Part shown: positions 54,201-61,099 of the stretch, piece by piece
How the letters are laid out: each line of letters opens with the position of its first letter
Position numbering within the stretch: position 1 is the stretch's first letter
Virus record (IMG/VR): IMGVR_UViG_3300033984_000205
Span: 1-64,000 of that record
DNA length: 64,000 nt
DNA from: a virus
Direction: 5' to 3' (one strand)
Notes under the pieces: generated by a model
Databases searched by the model: none
What the model was told of the DNA's origin: nothing
Seen by the model: the letters and a program-made list of their open reading frames with translations, nothing else
Program-made: the position numbers and the translations under genes

Positions 54201-54418
54201 AATAGTAATGGATTTGAACCTGATGCATTATGAGTGTATCCAGCATTGTTTAGAGTTGTTCCACCCCCAGGTCCAAGTGCCCAATCAGAAGGTACTGGTG
54301 CTGACGCTCCTCTAGCTGCTTGGTCACCTCCTCCAGTACTAGTAGTATCTGTCTTCCAAACAGATTGAAAGGGAGCTGCTTTTTTTGTTCCGTATATTTG
54401 GAATGCTAAGTTATTCAT
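51209..54418 (-). CDS. BspA/DUF285-type repeat adhesin (putative receptor-binding protein)
   Basis: 1,069 residues. The N-terminal 150 residues are beta-rich, then a PKD-like module (about 160-206, with WIDWGDNQYSTM and HTYTTPGEYTV). From about 225 to 1,040 come roughly 30 tandem repeats of about 25 residues of the form MFxxAxxFNQDIxxWNVSKVTN, the BspA-family leucine-rich repeat (DUF285) known from bacterial surface proteins. No signal peptide is present, as expected for a virion protein. It would form a long solenoid for binding a host surface protein or glycan. It sits in the fibre cluster and may have been acquired from, or exchanged with, bacterial adhesins. Confidence 0.82.
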   Translation of the reverse strand: MNNLAFQIYGTKKAAPFQSVWKTDTTSTGGGDQAARGASAPVPSDWALGPGGGTTLNNAGYTHNASGSNPLLFGMAMTAGQSWQIICTFSAGSTGEVIINFGDAPSVTVSTNNLSTTINLTTTTTLPANFRITPVGFVGNVKLSILQSSSAANQIQLPITSIPVGKSIWIDWGDNQYSTMNSTNIVANRIHTYTTPGEYTVRILGDNFNFGFGNTNSVNDRLKIKSISSWGKLKISQASFNGCSNMTMSGITDVIDLTGVTSLSSAFLNCSKITTVGRMNEWNTSGVTIMGAVFNGCVLFNQCIGGWNVSNVTTFEGMFYNCWEFNNGDNSTPLNDWRFSTTSSVSLNYPFILCKKFNRYIGDWNTSNVTIMSGMFDSCIVFNNGFAPGVGTGNQLNWDTSSCTTMAGMFVSAPAFNSNISLFNVSKVTTFNKMFYGCNTFNNGFALGDGVGNQLPWNIGGNITGPINMDSMFSPAPAFNSNLGTGATPWDVSKVNNFTSMFNGASRFNNGNEDDITKSKINNWNIGGSVTSVSLNSMFASASVFNRDISSWNVSKATSTNSMFAYASAFNQPIGNWERSTPGNVSTMGNITNMGTMFQYSLAFNQDINLWNVNKVTSFYGMFQGARDFNKYIGDWNINTEAASVDMTAMFWVAPNFNQDISKWNVSKVTAFVKMFAGATAFNNGDNNQENPENPVPRPIGINGWNINTTATSVSMFDMFNGASAFNRLIDSWNVSKVTNMVSMFENARAFNQPLAGWERITPNVSSLSSVTTMSKMFHQAFLFNRPIGNWNVSNVTDMSNMFAGFFNVGFTTFNQDISNWNVSNVTTMNSMFTYNNAFNQTISGWNVPKVNNFGSMFTASRYNQPLNLLNIGGDASVTTINMSSMFLRNGYFNQDISMWNTSKVTNMSFMFYNDNAPVSTFNQPIGTWNVGNVTNMSAMFQGAFAFNESLENWDVSKVTNMSSMFASSTYSVTNFNQNIGSWNVFGVTNFTNFMTGKTPATFSSTNLDAIYNGWIVNGVQPNISSPLATNISFGSARYTANSSIKRGELEAAPNNWRIADGGITTIIT
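51480..53740 (-). repeat. Tandem BspA-type leucine-rich repeat codons
   Basis: The DNA encodes tandem diverged repeats of about 70-80 bases (WNVSKVTNMxxMFxxAxxFNQ). On the + strand they show as recurring ACATTCCAATTACTAATA-like runs. They are coding, with no spacers, so they are not a CRISPR array. Confidence 0.85.
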
Positions 54419-54420
54419 AA

Positions 54421-57015
54421 TTATAGGTTTCCTGTTGCTATGAATGTGTTTGCAGCTATCATTCTCTTTAATGTAAAACTTAATTGTGGTGGTAGTACAT
54501 TATTTCCAGTAGGGTTTGGTGCATTGTTTAATGTATTACCTGTAGAAACAACTGTTAATGTTACACCAGCCAAAGTAACAAATGTACACTCAAATCCAGC
54601 TACAAGTCCTGTTGGTATTGTTAGTGTTGCAGATGCTGTAAATATGATTACACTTCCACTATCTGCATTTACTAGTGGGTAGTTCCCTGACTTTTCTGAT
54701 ACTACTCTATCATTTAATACTGTTTCAAAAAGAAAAGTTGTATAGTTGTAATTTTTAGTAACAGTATTAAAAGGACTTGCTACATTTACATTTTGATAGT
54801 ATAAAGCAGAACTATAATCTGAACGTATTATCCCACCATTTGTACTTTCAGATATTCTTATTTGTTTTGTAGAAAGAATTAGATTATCTGCAGTTTGATT
54901 TTGTCCAAAGTAATTATTGTAATTTACATTTGTAAGTTTTGAACTAAATAACTTAAACTGATTGTAATCTGTCTCATTTTCAGGACCATTAGAATAAGTA
55001 AATAATCCTCCTCCTGAAATAGTAGAATTATTTAATTGCATACTAGCTACTCCACATCCAATTAAACAGTTTTTAAGACTTGACATTTGACCATTTAAAG
55101 TCAACCATCTAACAGGAGTATTAGCTGGAACAGAACCCATCCCACTAAATGCAGTACCATAAGGTAAAGAACCTATTATTGTATTTGAAATACTTACATC
55201 AAGGAAACTTATATATAGATAACTTAATGCATTTATATTTGATAATGATATATTGGTACCAAACATCTCTACTTTATCAAGTAAAACTACATTATTAAGA
55301 TTTGTTCCTGAACATTTAATATTAGGGTATCCAAAAAAAGTACTATTAAAAAAGTTTATGTCATTACCTACCTTTAGATTTCCTTTTTGAGTAGCATCTG
55401 TGTTTATAAATATTGTATTTTCTAAATTATCTATTATACAATTTTCTACTTCAACAGGTTCTAAAAATGAGTCTAACTCAAATATTGCATAATCTCTAAA
55501 TTTTACAATACTTTCTGTAGAATTTAATCCTCCAGTTCCATCTATTACTATTGGAAAAGAAGTTGAGGAACCTGTAATTCCAGCAGTCAAACTAGTAGTT
55601 TCAATCTTTCTACAAATATACATATACGAAGTACTATTAACATTTAATAGTTCACTTGTATAAAGATACTTACTTTGAAATGCTAGATATGTATTTGTGT
55701 TTGGAAGATCTATATTAAGTAATTTTTTTCTGTAGTCAGAGTCAACTGTAGCTACAGGAACCATCCATCTTCTGTATCTTTGAACTCTCCAATCTTTATC
55801 AATATCTATATTAATATCTTTATTAAATCTTCTTTTTATAAAACCATTTCTTGTTCCAATTTGTTCTTTATTATCATTATAAACAATATTAGAAGTAAAG
55901 TCATAAATTAACTCATCATTTAGATACGTTAAACTATAACAATTTTCATAAAAAGCATTTGTACTTTTTGCTTTTAACACTATACTTTCAACAGGAGCAG
56001 GGAAGTTTTCACTACCATTTAAATCTCCATATGGAGTACCATCATGCACATCAGTATTTAAGACTCCTCCTGGTTTTAGTATTACTTTATTATAAGCATC
56101 ATATACAGTTGCATTATTTAAATCTGTACGAGTAGCAAATCTTGCATATGAATAGGATATTTCTACTCCTAAAATGCTTGGATCCCAGTTCATACCATTA
56201 GCAAATCTATAGTAATAGTTATATTGTTGTTCACTAACTGTTGTAGTATTTCCTACTACTAATCCTCCTGTATATGTTGGAGGTAAGTATTCTATAGTTA
56301 CAACAGTTCCTACATTTAAGTCATAAGCATTGTCATCATCAAAAACTAAAAAATTAGCAATTTTAGATGTAACTGTTTTAAATACTTTTTTTGCAGAAGT
56401 ATTACTCTCATCTATACAATACTTGTGTTGATAGTCAGTAATAGCATAATATCTTTCAGGAAGTAGTGCATTATTATTAATTTTTTCAACATATTCTGCA
56501 TAAGTTCCACTTTCAATCCTATCTACATATTGTTTTGTAGCAGCACCTAAAGCAGTGTCAGGATCTGCATTAAGTATCAAGTCTCCAAACATTGTATCAC
56601 CAGCTTTGTTAATTGGTGTATATCCTAAGTCTGTCCCTCCATTACCACCTGTGCCAGCAGGACCTTGAGGTCCAGTAGGGCCCTGCTCTCCTTGTATACC
56701 TTGTGCACCTTGAGAAGCAAGTAATGCCCAATGTGTTGTATCTAAGTCTGGAGTTGTAGTTCCTGATGTAGCCAATATACAAAACCAAGAAGCTCCATCA
56801 TATCCCACAGCATCATCTGCAACATAAGATGTCTCTGAAACCCAAGAACCTTGCCACTCTAATCCAGCAGGACCAACAGCACCTGCTGTTCCTGGAATAC
56901 CTTGTACTCCTTGAGGACCTATTGGGCCTTGAGGTCCTTCATTGCCCTCTGAACAACATAGACCTCTTACTTTTCTTTCTACAGATGTTACTCTTTCTTG
57001 TATTGACTTTGCCAT
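54421..57015 (-). CDS. Collagen-like fibre with CBM-like module and beta-helix-type body
   Basis: 864 residues from the ATG at 57015. A longer frame start at 57069 overlaps the next gene and is rejected. An N-terminal helix KSIQERVTSVERKVRGL gives a likely anchor, followed by a GPQG collagen-like run (25-51). A chitin-binding/CBM5-12-like module (52-101; WQGSWVSETSY, GYDGASWFCIL) comes next, then a second GXX run and the fibre motif GDTMFGDLILNADP then AATKQYVD (139-165). The remaining 650 residues are Asn/Ser/Thr/Ile rich and resemble a right-handed beta-helix. Probable host-binding fibre. Confidence 0.78.
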   Translation of the reverse strand: MAKSIQERVTSVERKVRGLCCSEGNEGPQGPIGPQGVQGIPGTAGAVGPAGLEWQGSWVSETSYVADDAVGYDGASWFCILATSGTTTPDLDTTHWALLASQGAQGIQGEQGPTGPQGPAGTGGNGGTDLGYTPINKAGDTMFGDLILNADPDTALGAATKQYVDRIESGTYAEYVEKINNNALLPERYYAITDYQHKYCIDESNTSAKKVFKTVTSKIANFLVFDDDNAYDLNVGTVVTIEYLPPTYTGGLVVGNTTTVSEQQYNYYYRFANGMNWDPSILGVEISYSYARFATRTDLNNATVYDAYNKVILKPGGVLNTDVHDGTPYGDLNGSENFPAPVESIVLKAKSTNAFYENCYSLTYLNDELIYDFTSNIVYNDNKEQIGTRNGFIKRRFNKDINIDIDKDWRVQRYRRWMVPVATVDSDYRKKLLNIDLPNTNTYLAFQSKYLYTSELLNVNSTSYMYICRKIETTSLTAGITGSSTSFPIVIDGTGGLNSTESIVKFRDYAIFELDSFLEPVEVENCIIDNLENTIFINTDATQKGNLKVGNDINFFNSTFFGYPNIKCSGTNLNNVVLLDKVEMFGTNISLSNINALSYLYISFLDVSISNTIIGSLPYGTAFSGMGSVPANTPVRWLTLNGQMSSLKNCLIGCGVASMQLNNSTISGGGLFTYSNGPENETDYNQFKLFSSKLTNVNYNNYFGQNQTADNLILSTKQIRISESTNGGIIRSDYSSALYYQNVNVASPFNTVTKNYNYTTFLFETVLNDRVVSEKSGNYPLVNADSGSVIIFTASATLTIPTGLVAGFECTFVTLAGVTLTVVSTGNTLNNAPNPTGNNVLPPQLSFTLKRMIAANTFIATGNL

Positions 57016-57026
57016 CTTATTATTAT

Positions 57027-57830
57027 TTAATTGTATACTCTTATTTCTATTGATACTGGATAAACCCAATCATTTTCAGAAGCACCACTATCAGTAGTTT
57101 GGATTAAACTTACTCTTGTTGAAGATATTCTAGAAGCTGCTAGAACTACTCCAAAAGATCCAGTGGGTTGCACTTGTACAAAAACAGCAGTTTTATCTGC
57201 AGTAAATAACCCTGATGAGTCTATATTATATATACCAATACCATCATAACTAAGTGTAATTGTACCTAGTGTATTTTCTAAAACAATTGGAGGTTCTACA
57301 GAAGCACCTGTTCTTTTTAATAAAGCTGTATACACTTTATATGGTCTTGAATCTACAGGTACTTGCAATTCCCAAACAGCATTTTCTTCTGTATTATCAG
57401 TACATACATAAATATCCCCATTGTCTAATATCCATCTACTACTAGATACAAATCCTCTAGTAATATCATCATTAACTCCTGGAGTAAGTGTAAAGTTATG
57501 ACTCACTTCTCTAATAGTAAATCCGTCTTGTTGCATAACATACTGTCTTCCTGCTTCCCATTTTAATTCGTAGTCTATAGAACATACTTGAGCAATACCA
57601 CCATTACCACCAGTTTCACTATTAGTAGTTCCTTTTTGTAATCTTGAGCCATTATCAAAAAGAATTTTAGCTCCATCATTAAACTCTACATTATTTGTAG
57701 TTGTACTACCTTGAGTTGTAACTGCTTGTAAGTCTCCTGCTGAAGATATATTTATGTTTTTTATTTTAGAATAGAGGTCTACTACTCTTTGTTCTAAATT
57801 TTTAATTGCATAAAGAATTTGATTGTTCAT
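57027..57830 (-). CDS. Appendage/fibre protein
   Basis: 267 residues. The N-terminal helix NLEQRVVDLYSKIKNIN shares the EQRxVDLYxK element with the collagen-like protein at 50186-51202. The rest is beta-rich with Gly/Asp/Ser turns and looks like a globular tip (VSIEIRVYN end). No collagen repeats are present. It is probably a short fibre or adaptor that uses the same docking site. Position just after the IHF-like gene fits a baseplate or head-fibre protein. Confidence 0.7.
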   Translation of the reverse strand: MNNQILYAIKNLEQRVVDLYSKIKNINISSAGDLQAVTTQGSTTTNNVEFNDGAKILFDNGSRLQKGTTNSETGGNGGIAQVCSIDYELKWEAGRQYVMQQDGFTIREVSHNFTLTPGVNDDITRGFVSSSRWILDNGDIYVCTDNTEENAVWELQVPVDSRPYKVYTALLKRTGASVEPPIVLENTLGTITLSYDGIGIYNIDSSGLFTADKTAVFVQVQPTGSFGVVLAASRISSTRVSLIQTTDSGASENDWVYPVSIEIRVYN

Positions 57831-57834
57831 GATA

Positions 57835-58305
57835 TTAAGTTTTAATTATATATTCTTTTCCCTGTTTTATCTGATTGTAGATATTTCTTTTATTCTCTCT
57901 TGTTAACCTAAAACTATAAAATAATTTATTCTCTATTGGTACTCTGTTTTTAGACCAATGTAACTTATAAACTACACCATTTGTTTCTTCATTAAGACAA
58001 TAAACTATTTTTTTTGTTGCTTTAGCATCAGGACTTCTTTCCCATAATTTCTTAGTCTCACCCCAATTAGGTGGAAGCATTGGTACACCATCTTTATTAA
58101 AAGTGAGTTTCTTTTTTACTCCTTGTATAAATAAGGTTCCAAGTTTTGCTGGCAGAGTAACTTCTTCTCCTGCAATAACTTTCTTCATTAGAAAATCCAT
58201 ATACCCATTAGCAATAGGAATAAAAGTATCAATCTCAATAGGTTTCTTTACTTCTTTAGAATACCTTTTAAAAGAACTTCTTATATTTAGATTTGTTTTC
58301 TCCAT
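57835..58305 (-). CDS. IHF/HU-like protein
   Basis: 156 residues. FIPIANGYMDFLMKKVIAG followed by EEVTLPAKLGTLFIQGVK gives the helix-turn and strand seen in HU/IHF (the GxxVxLxxxGxF element). An extended basic region (KKKLTF, then RVPIENKLFYSFRLTRENK) replaces the usual DNA arms. crAss-like phages carry an IHF-like gene in this structural cluster next to ring proteins, so a virion or packaging-related role is more likely than regulation. The match is partial. Confidence 0.65.
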   Translation of the reverse strand: MEKTNLNIRSSFKRYSKEVKKPIEIDTFIPIANGYMDFLMKKVIAGEEVTLPAKLGTLFIQGVKKKLTFNKDGVPMLPPNWGETKKLWERSPDAKATKKIVYCLNEETNGVVYKLHWSKNRVPIENKLFYSFRLTRENKRNIYNQIKQGKEYIIKT

Positions 58306-58316
58306 TATCTATTACC

Positions 58317-59003
58317 TCACTCAGACCTTTGAGTATCTTTTGATTTATTTTCTTTTTTCTGACCAAAGATAACAATAATTTCTTGAACACAGATGTCAAT
58401 TAATGGTTCAATTAAATCACCATCAATATCAAAAGTGTGGTCAGGAGTTGGAATACAATCTAAACATTCTTGGCACTCTTCACACATAGAAGGATAGTAA
58501 TGTGCTTTTAAAGGATCTTCAGCAAGAAGTTTAATCTTTACTATTCCTGGATTTTTCTTTAGGGGAAAGTAAAGGTAACCATTCTCAAATAAGTACTTAG
58601 GTTTAGTCCCTGTGTACTTGTTTCCTTTTAAATAAAGAACACCTTGTCTTGTTACTTCTTCTATTCTAATACTGTTTTCTATAGACATAACATATTCAAT
58701 GTAGTGTCTATTAGAATCTGTTAATATTCTTGGTATTTTAAATTTAGTTCTATAAACATCACAACCTAAATCTCCAAGACAAGGGCACTCATGATTAGGT
58801 ACTTTAATTAGTTCAACACAAGGAAGAACAGTATAGTTCCAATCACTAAGTCTTTGTTTCTTTTTTAATTGTTGAGAAAGTAATTGCATTCTAACAGACA
58901 ATGCTTTATTATAAACATGTCTGTCAGATAGTCTAGATTCATCACTAGACACCCCTTTAGAATAAAGAGATTGAATTCTTTCTACTATTTCAGCTATTAA
59001 CAT
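58317..59003 (-). CDS. Tail ring-type protein with Cys clusters
   Basis: 228 residues in the position of a crAss-like tail ring protein, between the IHF-like gene and the bL12-like gene. It starts with a helix (IAEIVERIQSLYSKG) and a strand-rich middle (YTVLPCVELIKVPN, YRTKFKIPRIL). Two Cys groups stand out: C73-P-C75 and C81, and C174-x2-C177-x2-C180-x2-C183. These may bind metal or form disulphides. The C-terminus is acidic, then basic. Ring assignment rests on synteny. Confidence 0.6.
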   Translation of the reverse strand: MLIAEIVERIQSLYSKGVSSDESRLSDRHVYNKALSVRMQLLSQQLKKKQRLSDWNYTVLPCVELIKVPNHECPCLGDLGCDVYRTKFKIPRILTDSNRHYIEYVMSIENSIRIEEVTRQGVLYLKGNKYTGTKPKYLFENGYLYFPLKKNPGIVKIKLLAEDPLKAHYYPSMCEECQECLDCIPTPDHTFDIDGDLIEPLIDICVQEIIVIFGQKKENKSKDTQRSE

Positions 59004-59004
59004 A

Positions 59005-59343
59005 TTAAACTATTTCTATAATGATACCATCATCTTCTTTTATTTCAGCAGCAAAAGAAATAGCTGAACTTCTAAAAGAAGAATTAATGTTGTATATAAT
59101 TACTTTAGGGTAATCCCCTTCTTTAACAAATGCTGTAGCTTTCTTTACAGTCCAATCTGTAAAAGTTCTAATGTAGTTTACAGCAGCAGTTTGTTTCCCT
59201 ACAGGAACAGAAACTAAAACTAAATCATATTGTTTTCCAATACCATGTTTTTGTTCTAATCTTTTATTTTCATTAGGAAAAAAAAGTTTAAAAATACTGT
59301 TACCTATAATCTTTTTAAATCTGTGTAATTGTAAATGTTTCAT
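59005..59343 (-). CDS. Ribosomal protein bL12 C-terminal-domain-like protein
   Basis: 112 residues. Residues 39-112 follow the bL12 C-terminal domain closely: YDLVLVSV (FDVIL), then KQTAAVNYIRTFT then DWTVKKATAFVK (NKVAVIKAVRGAT then GLGLKEAKDLVE in Escherichia coli), ending IKEDDGIIIEIV (LEEAGAEVEVK). The Arg, Thr, Lys, Ala and Val of the helix-turn-helix core are kept without gaps. The N-terminal 35 residues are basic and unrelated to the bL12 dimerisation domain. bL12 recruits translation factors to the ribosome. Phage-encoded bL12-like proteins have been reported. It lies in the structural/lysis block. Confidence 0.7.
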   Translation of the reverse strand: MKHLQLHRFKKIIGNSIFKLFFPNENKRLEQKHGIGKQYDLVLVSVPVGKQTAAVNYIRTFTDWTVKKATAFVKEGDYPKVIIYNINSSFRSSAISFAAEIKEDDGIIIEIV

Positions 59344-59346
59344 GAC

Positions 59347-60051
59347 TTAATTGTTTAATGTTAATTTTAAAATACTTGTTACATCATCAGTTTGAATACT
59401 AGTAAATTTACCATCTAAACCTAACCATATAATTATCCTTTTACTAACTCTTACTCCTATTTGTTCTAGCAGTAATTGATAGTAAGAAAGTTGAACTACA
59501 TAATGATTTAAAGGACAATCTAATAATGCTTCAAAAGGAGCTAACATAGTCTTGTTTTTATAATTCTTAAACAAGTCTTTATTGGTCTTGTAATCTGCAA
59601 TTATATATGATTGTGTTTTAGTGTCAAATAGGATGATGTCTGCTGTACCTGCAAACATGTACTTAAAGTGGTACATTCTAAGTTCTGCAGCTACTGGAAT
59701 AATGTGTTCTGGTACACTTTCCCAAAAGGCTACAAGAGCTTCTTCTTGAGGACAGGAAGGTTTTAAACTTCTGTTAAATTGGTAGAGTTCTCCAAAGGCA
59801 TGTACTCTATGTCCTCTATCCCTAGACTCTTGGTTTATGTCAGCCCATTGTTTTAGGACTTCTTCTGTGGTAATCCCTAATTTTCTAGCAGAATAAGGGG
59901 CAATTGCTTCAGCATCAAAATGCTCATAATACTCTGAAATTAAACCTGAGACAGATGTCTTAATAGGTTTATCTTCAACAAAGTACCTATGCTTTTTTTC
60001 TTCAAAAGTCAAGGCACTAAAAGGCTTTGTTATTTTTTCTAATAAATCCAT
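59347..60051 (-). CDS. RecB/Cas4-like PD-(D/E)XK nuclease
   Basis: 234 residues with a complete RecB-family site. GHRVHAFGE gives H84 and E88 on the first helix; Glu123; FAGTADIILF gives D138; IIADYKTNK gives D153-x-K155; and QLSYYQLLLE gives Q187 and Y190. The spacing is close to that of AddB/RecB and Cas4-type nucleases. It may process DNA ends during packaging or degrade host DNA. It is the third nuclease of this fold in the window and the only one in the structural block. Confidence 0.85.
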   Translation of the reverse strand: MDLLEKITKPFSALTFEEKKHRYFVEDKPIKTSVSGLISEYYEHFDAEAIAPYSARKLGITTEEVLKQWADINQESRDRGHRVHAFGELYQFNRSLKPSCPQEEALVAFWESVPEHIIPVAAELRMYHFKYMFAGTADIILFDTKTQSYIIADYKTNKDLFKNYKNKTMLAPFEALLDCPLNHYVVQLSYYQLLLEQIGVRVSKRIIIWLGLDGKFTSIQTDDVTSILKLTLNN

Positions 60052-60073
60052 ATCACAAAGATATGGTTTTATT

Positions 60074-60613
60074 TTATTTCTCTACTTGAAAGACAATCTT
60101 TTTTATACTGTTAACTACTTTAAGAAATCTTTTTGCAATATCAAATCCCATCTTTTTAAAATTCTCAAATACAATAGAGTAGAACTCTATTGCACAACAG
60201 AAACCAGTAAAGATTAAAGTTACAGTTAGATCTTCTGTACTTACATTATCAAACTTAAAAGTCTTTATAAAGAAGACCTTTTCAATTCCCCAAACTCCTA
60301 AGATAGCACTAGCATAAGTGAAGGCTTTTACAGCTGAGAGTTTAAGTTTATCTGAAGAAATTAAAGCTGTACCTTTAAGGGAAGGGTCTAATTTTTCTTC
60401 ATCTTTTTTAATTTTCCAAGATGCTATTATACCTGTTATAAAATCTAGTATAAAAAATAATAATAAAAGTAACAAAGCTTTTTGGATTGAAGTTAAAACA
60501 GAAGCTACAACTATTGTACTTCCTGATATAACTCCTGATGGACTTGATGCCATTGCTTTTAAGTTAATTCCTAACTTAAGAAAATACTTAGTGTATAGAC
60601 TTAACCATTCCAT
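60074..60613 (-). CDS. Holin (Phage_holin_4-like)
   Basis: 179 residues from the ATG at 60613; an upstream in-frame ATG at 60658 would add 15 residues. There are three likely transmembrane helices. The first, ALLLLLLFFILDFITGIIAS, contains the LDFITG signature of the TcdE/Phage_holin_4 family. The second region is VKAFTYASAILGVWG and the third LTVTLIFTGFCCAIEFYSIV. The tail is basic. Holins form lethal membrane holes that let the endolysin reach the cell wall. No endolysin gene was found in the window. Confidence 0.82.
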   Translation of the reverse strand: MEWLSLYTKYFLKLGINLKAMASSPSGVISGSTIVVASVLTSIQKALLLLLLFFILDFITGIIASWKIKKDEEKLDPSLKGTALISSDKLKLSAVKAFTYASAILGVWGIEKVFFIKTFKFDNVSTEDLTVTLIFTGFCCAIEFYSIVFENFKKMGFDIAKRFLKVVNSIKKIVFQVEK

Positions 60614-60691
60614 AATGCTGCTTTTTAATATTATTATAATGTTGTATGACTTTTTCATAGTAATAGTCTTTACAAAAATAGTTAAAATATT

Positions 60692-60829
60692 TTACCTTCC
60701 TTGTCCTTTATAAAGTTTTTTATAGTTTTTTGAAGATTTAAGTTTAGATACTTTAGACTTTGCGTGAACTCCTGGTCTACTTACTTTAATTTTTACTTTC
60801 TTTTCTACTGTGTTAGTTTGTTTTGCCAT
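60692..60829 (-). CDS. Small very basic protein, 45 residues
   Basis: A 45-residue frame with ATG at 60829. The product MAKQTNTVEKKVKIKVSRPG continues VHAKSKVSKLKSSKNYKKLY and ends KGQGR. It is extremely basic and lacks hydrophobic segments. Short proteins with an RPGVHAK...SKNYKK...GQGR pattern are recurrent in Bacteroidota phages beside fibre or lysis genes. A nucleic-acid or envelope-binding role is possible, but no function is known to me. Confidence 0.75.
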   Translation of the reverse strand: MAKQTNTVEKKVKIKVSRPGVHAKSKVSKLKSSKNYKKLYKGQGR

Positions 60830-60841
60830 GATTTATAGTAT

Positions 60842-61099
60842 TTATATTTGTATTGCAGCTCCTATAAGTGTGCAGTCTAAAAATGCAACTGCACTTTTTG
60901 GAACTAGTTGATTAGATGCATATGCATTAAGATTAGTTGAACCTAAATTATACTTTGCAAGTACTTGTGCTTTAGTCATACATTGATTAGCAGCAGGAAG
61001 AGTTACAAGATGAGATTGACCTGCTAGTAGAGGAAGTCCACTAGTTGATATATCTAAATGACTAATCATTTGATTTGCTAATAAATCATTCCAAGCCAT
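60842..61099 (-). CDS. Small fibre-associated hypothetical protein
   Basis: 85 residues directly after the S74-domain fibre, sharing one base with its stop. It has GQSHLVTLPAANQCMTKAQ, then YNLGSTNLNAYASNQLVPKS. The pattern TKAxVxxKYN...NQLVPK recurs in proteins and fibre modules of Flavobacterium and other Bacteroidota phages, so it probably relates to fibre assembly or attachment. No enzymatic motif. Confidence 0.65.
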   Translation of the reverse strand: MAWNDLLANQMISHLDISTSGLPLLAGQSHLVTLPAANQCMTKAQVLAKYNLGSTNLNAYASNQLVPKSAVAFLDCTLIGAAIQI

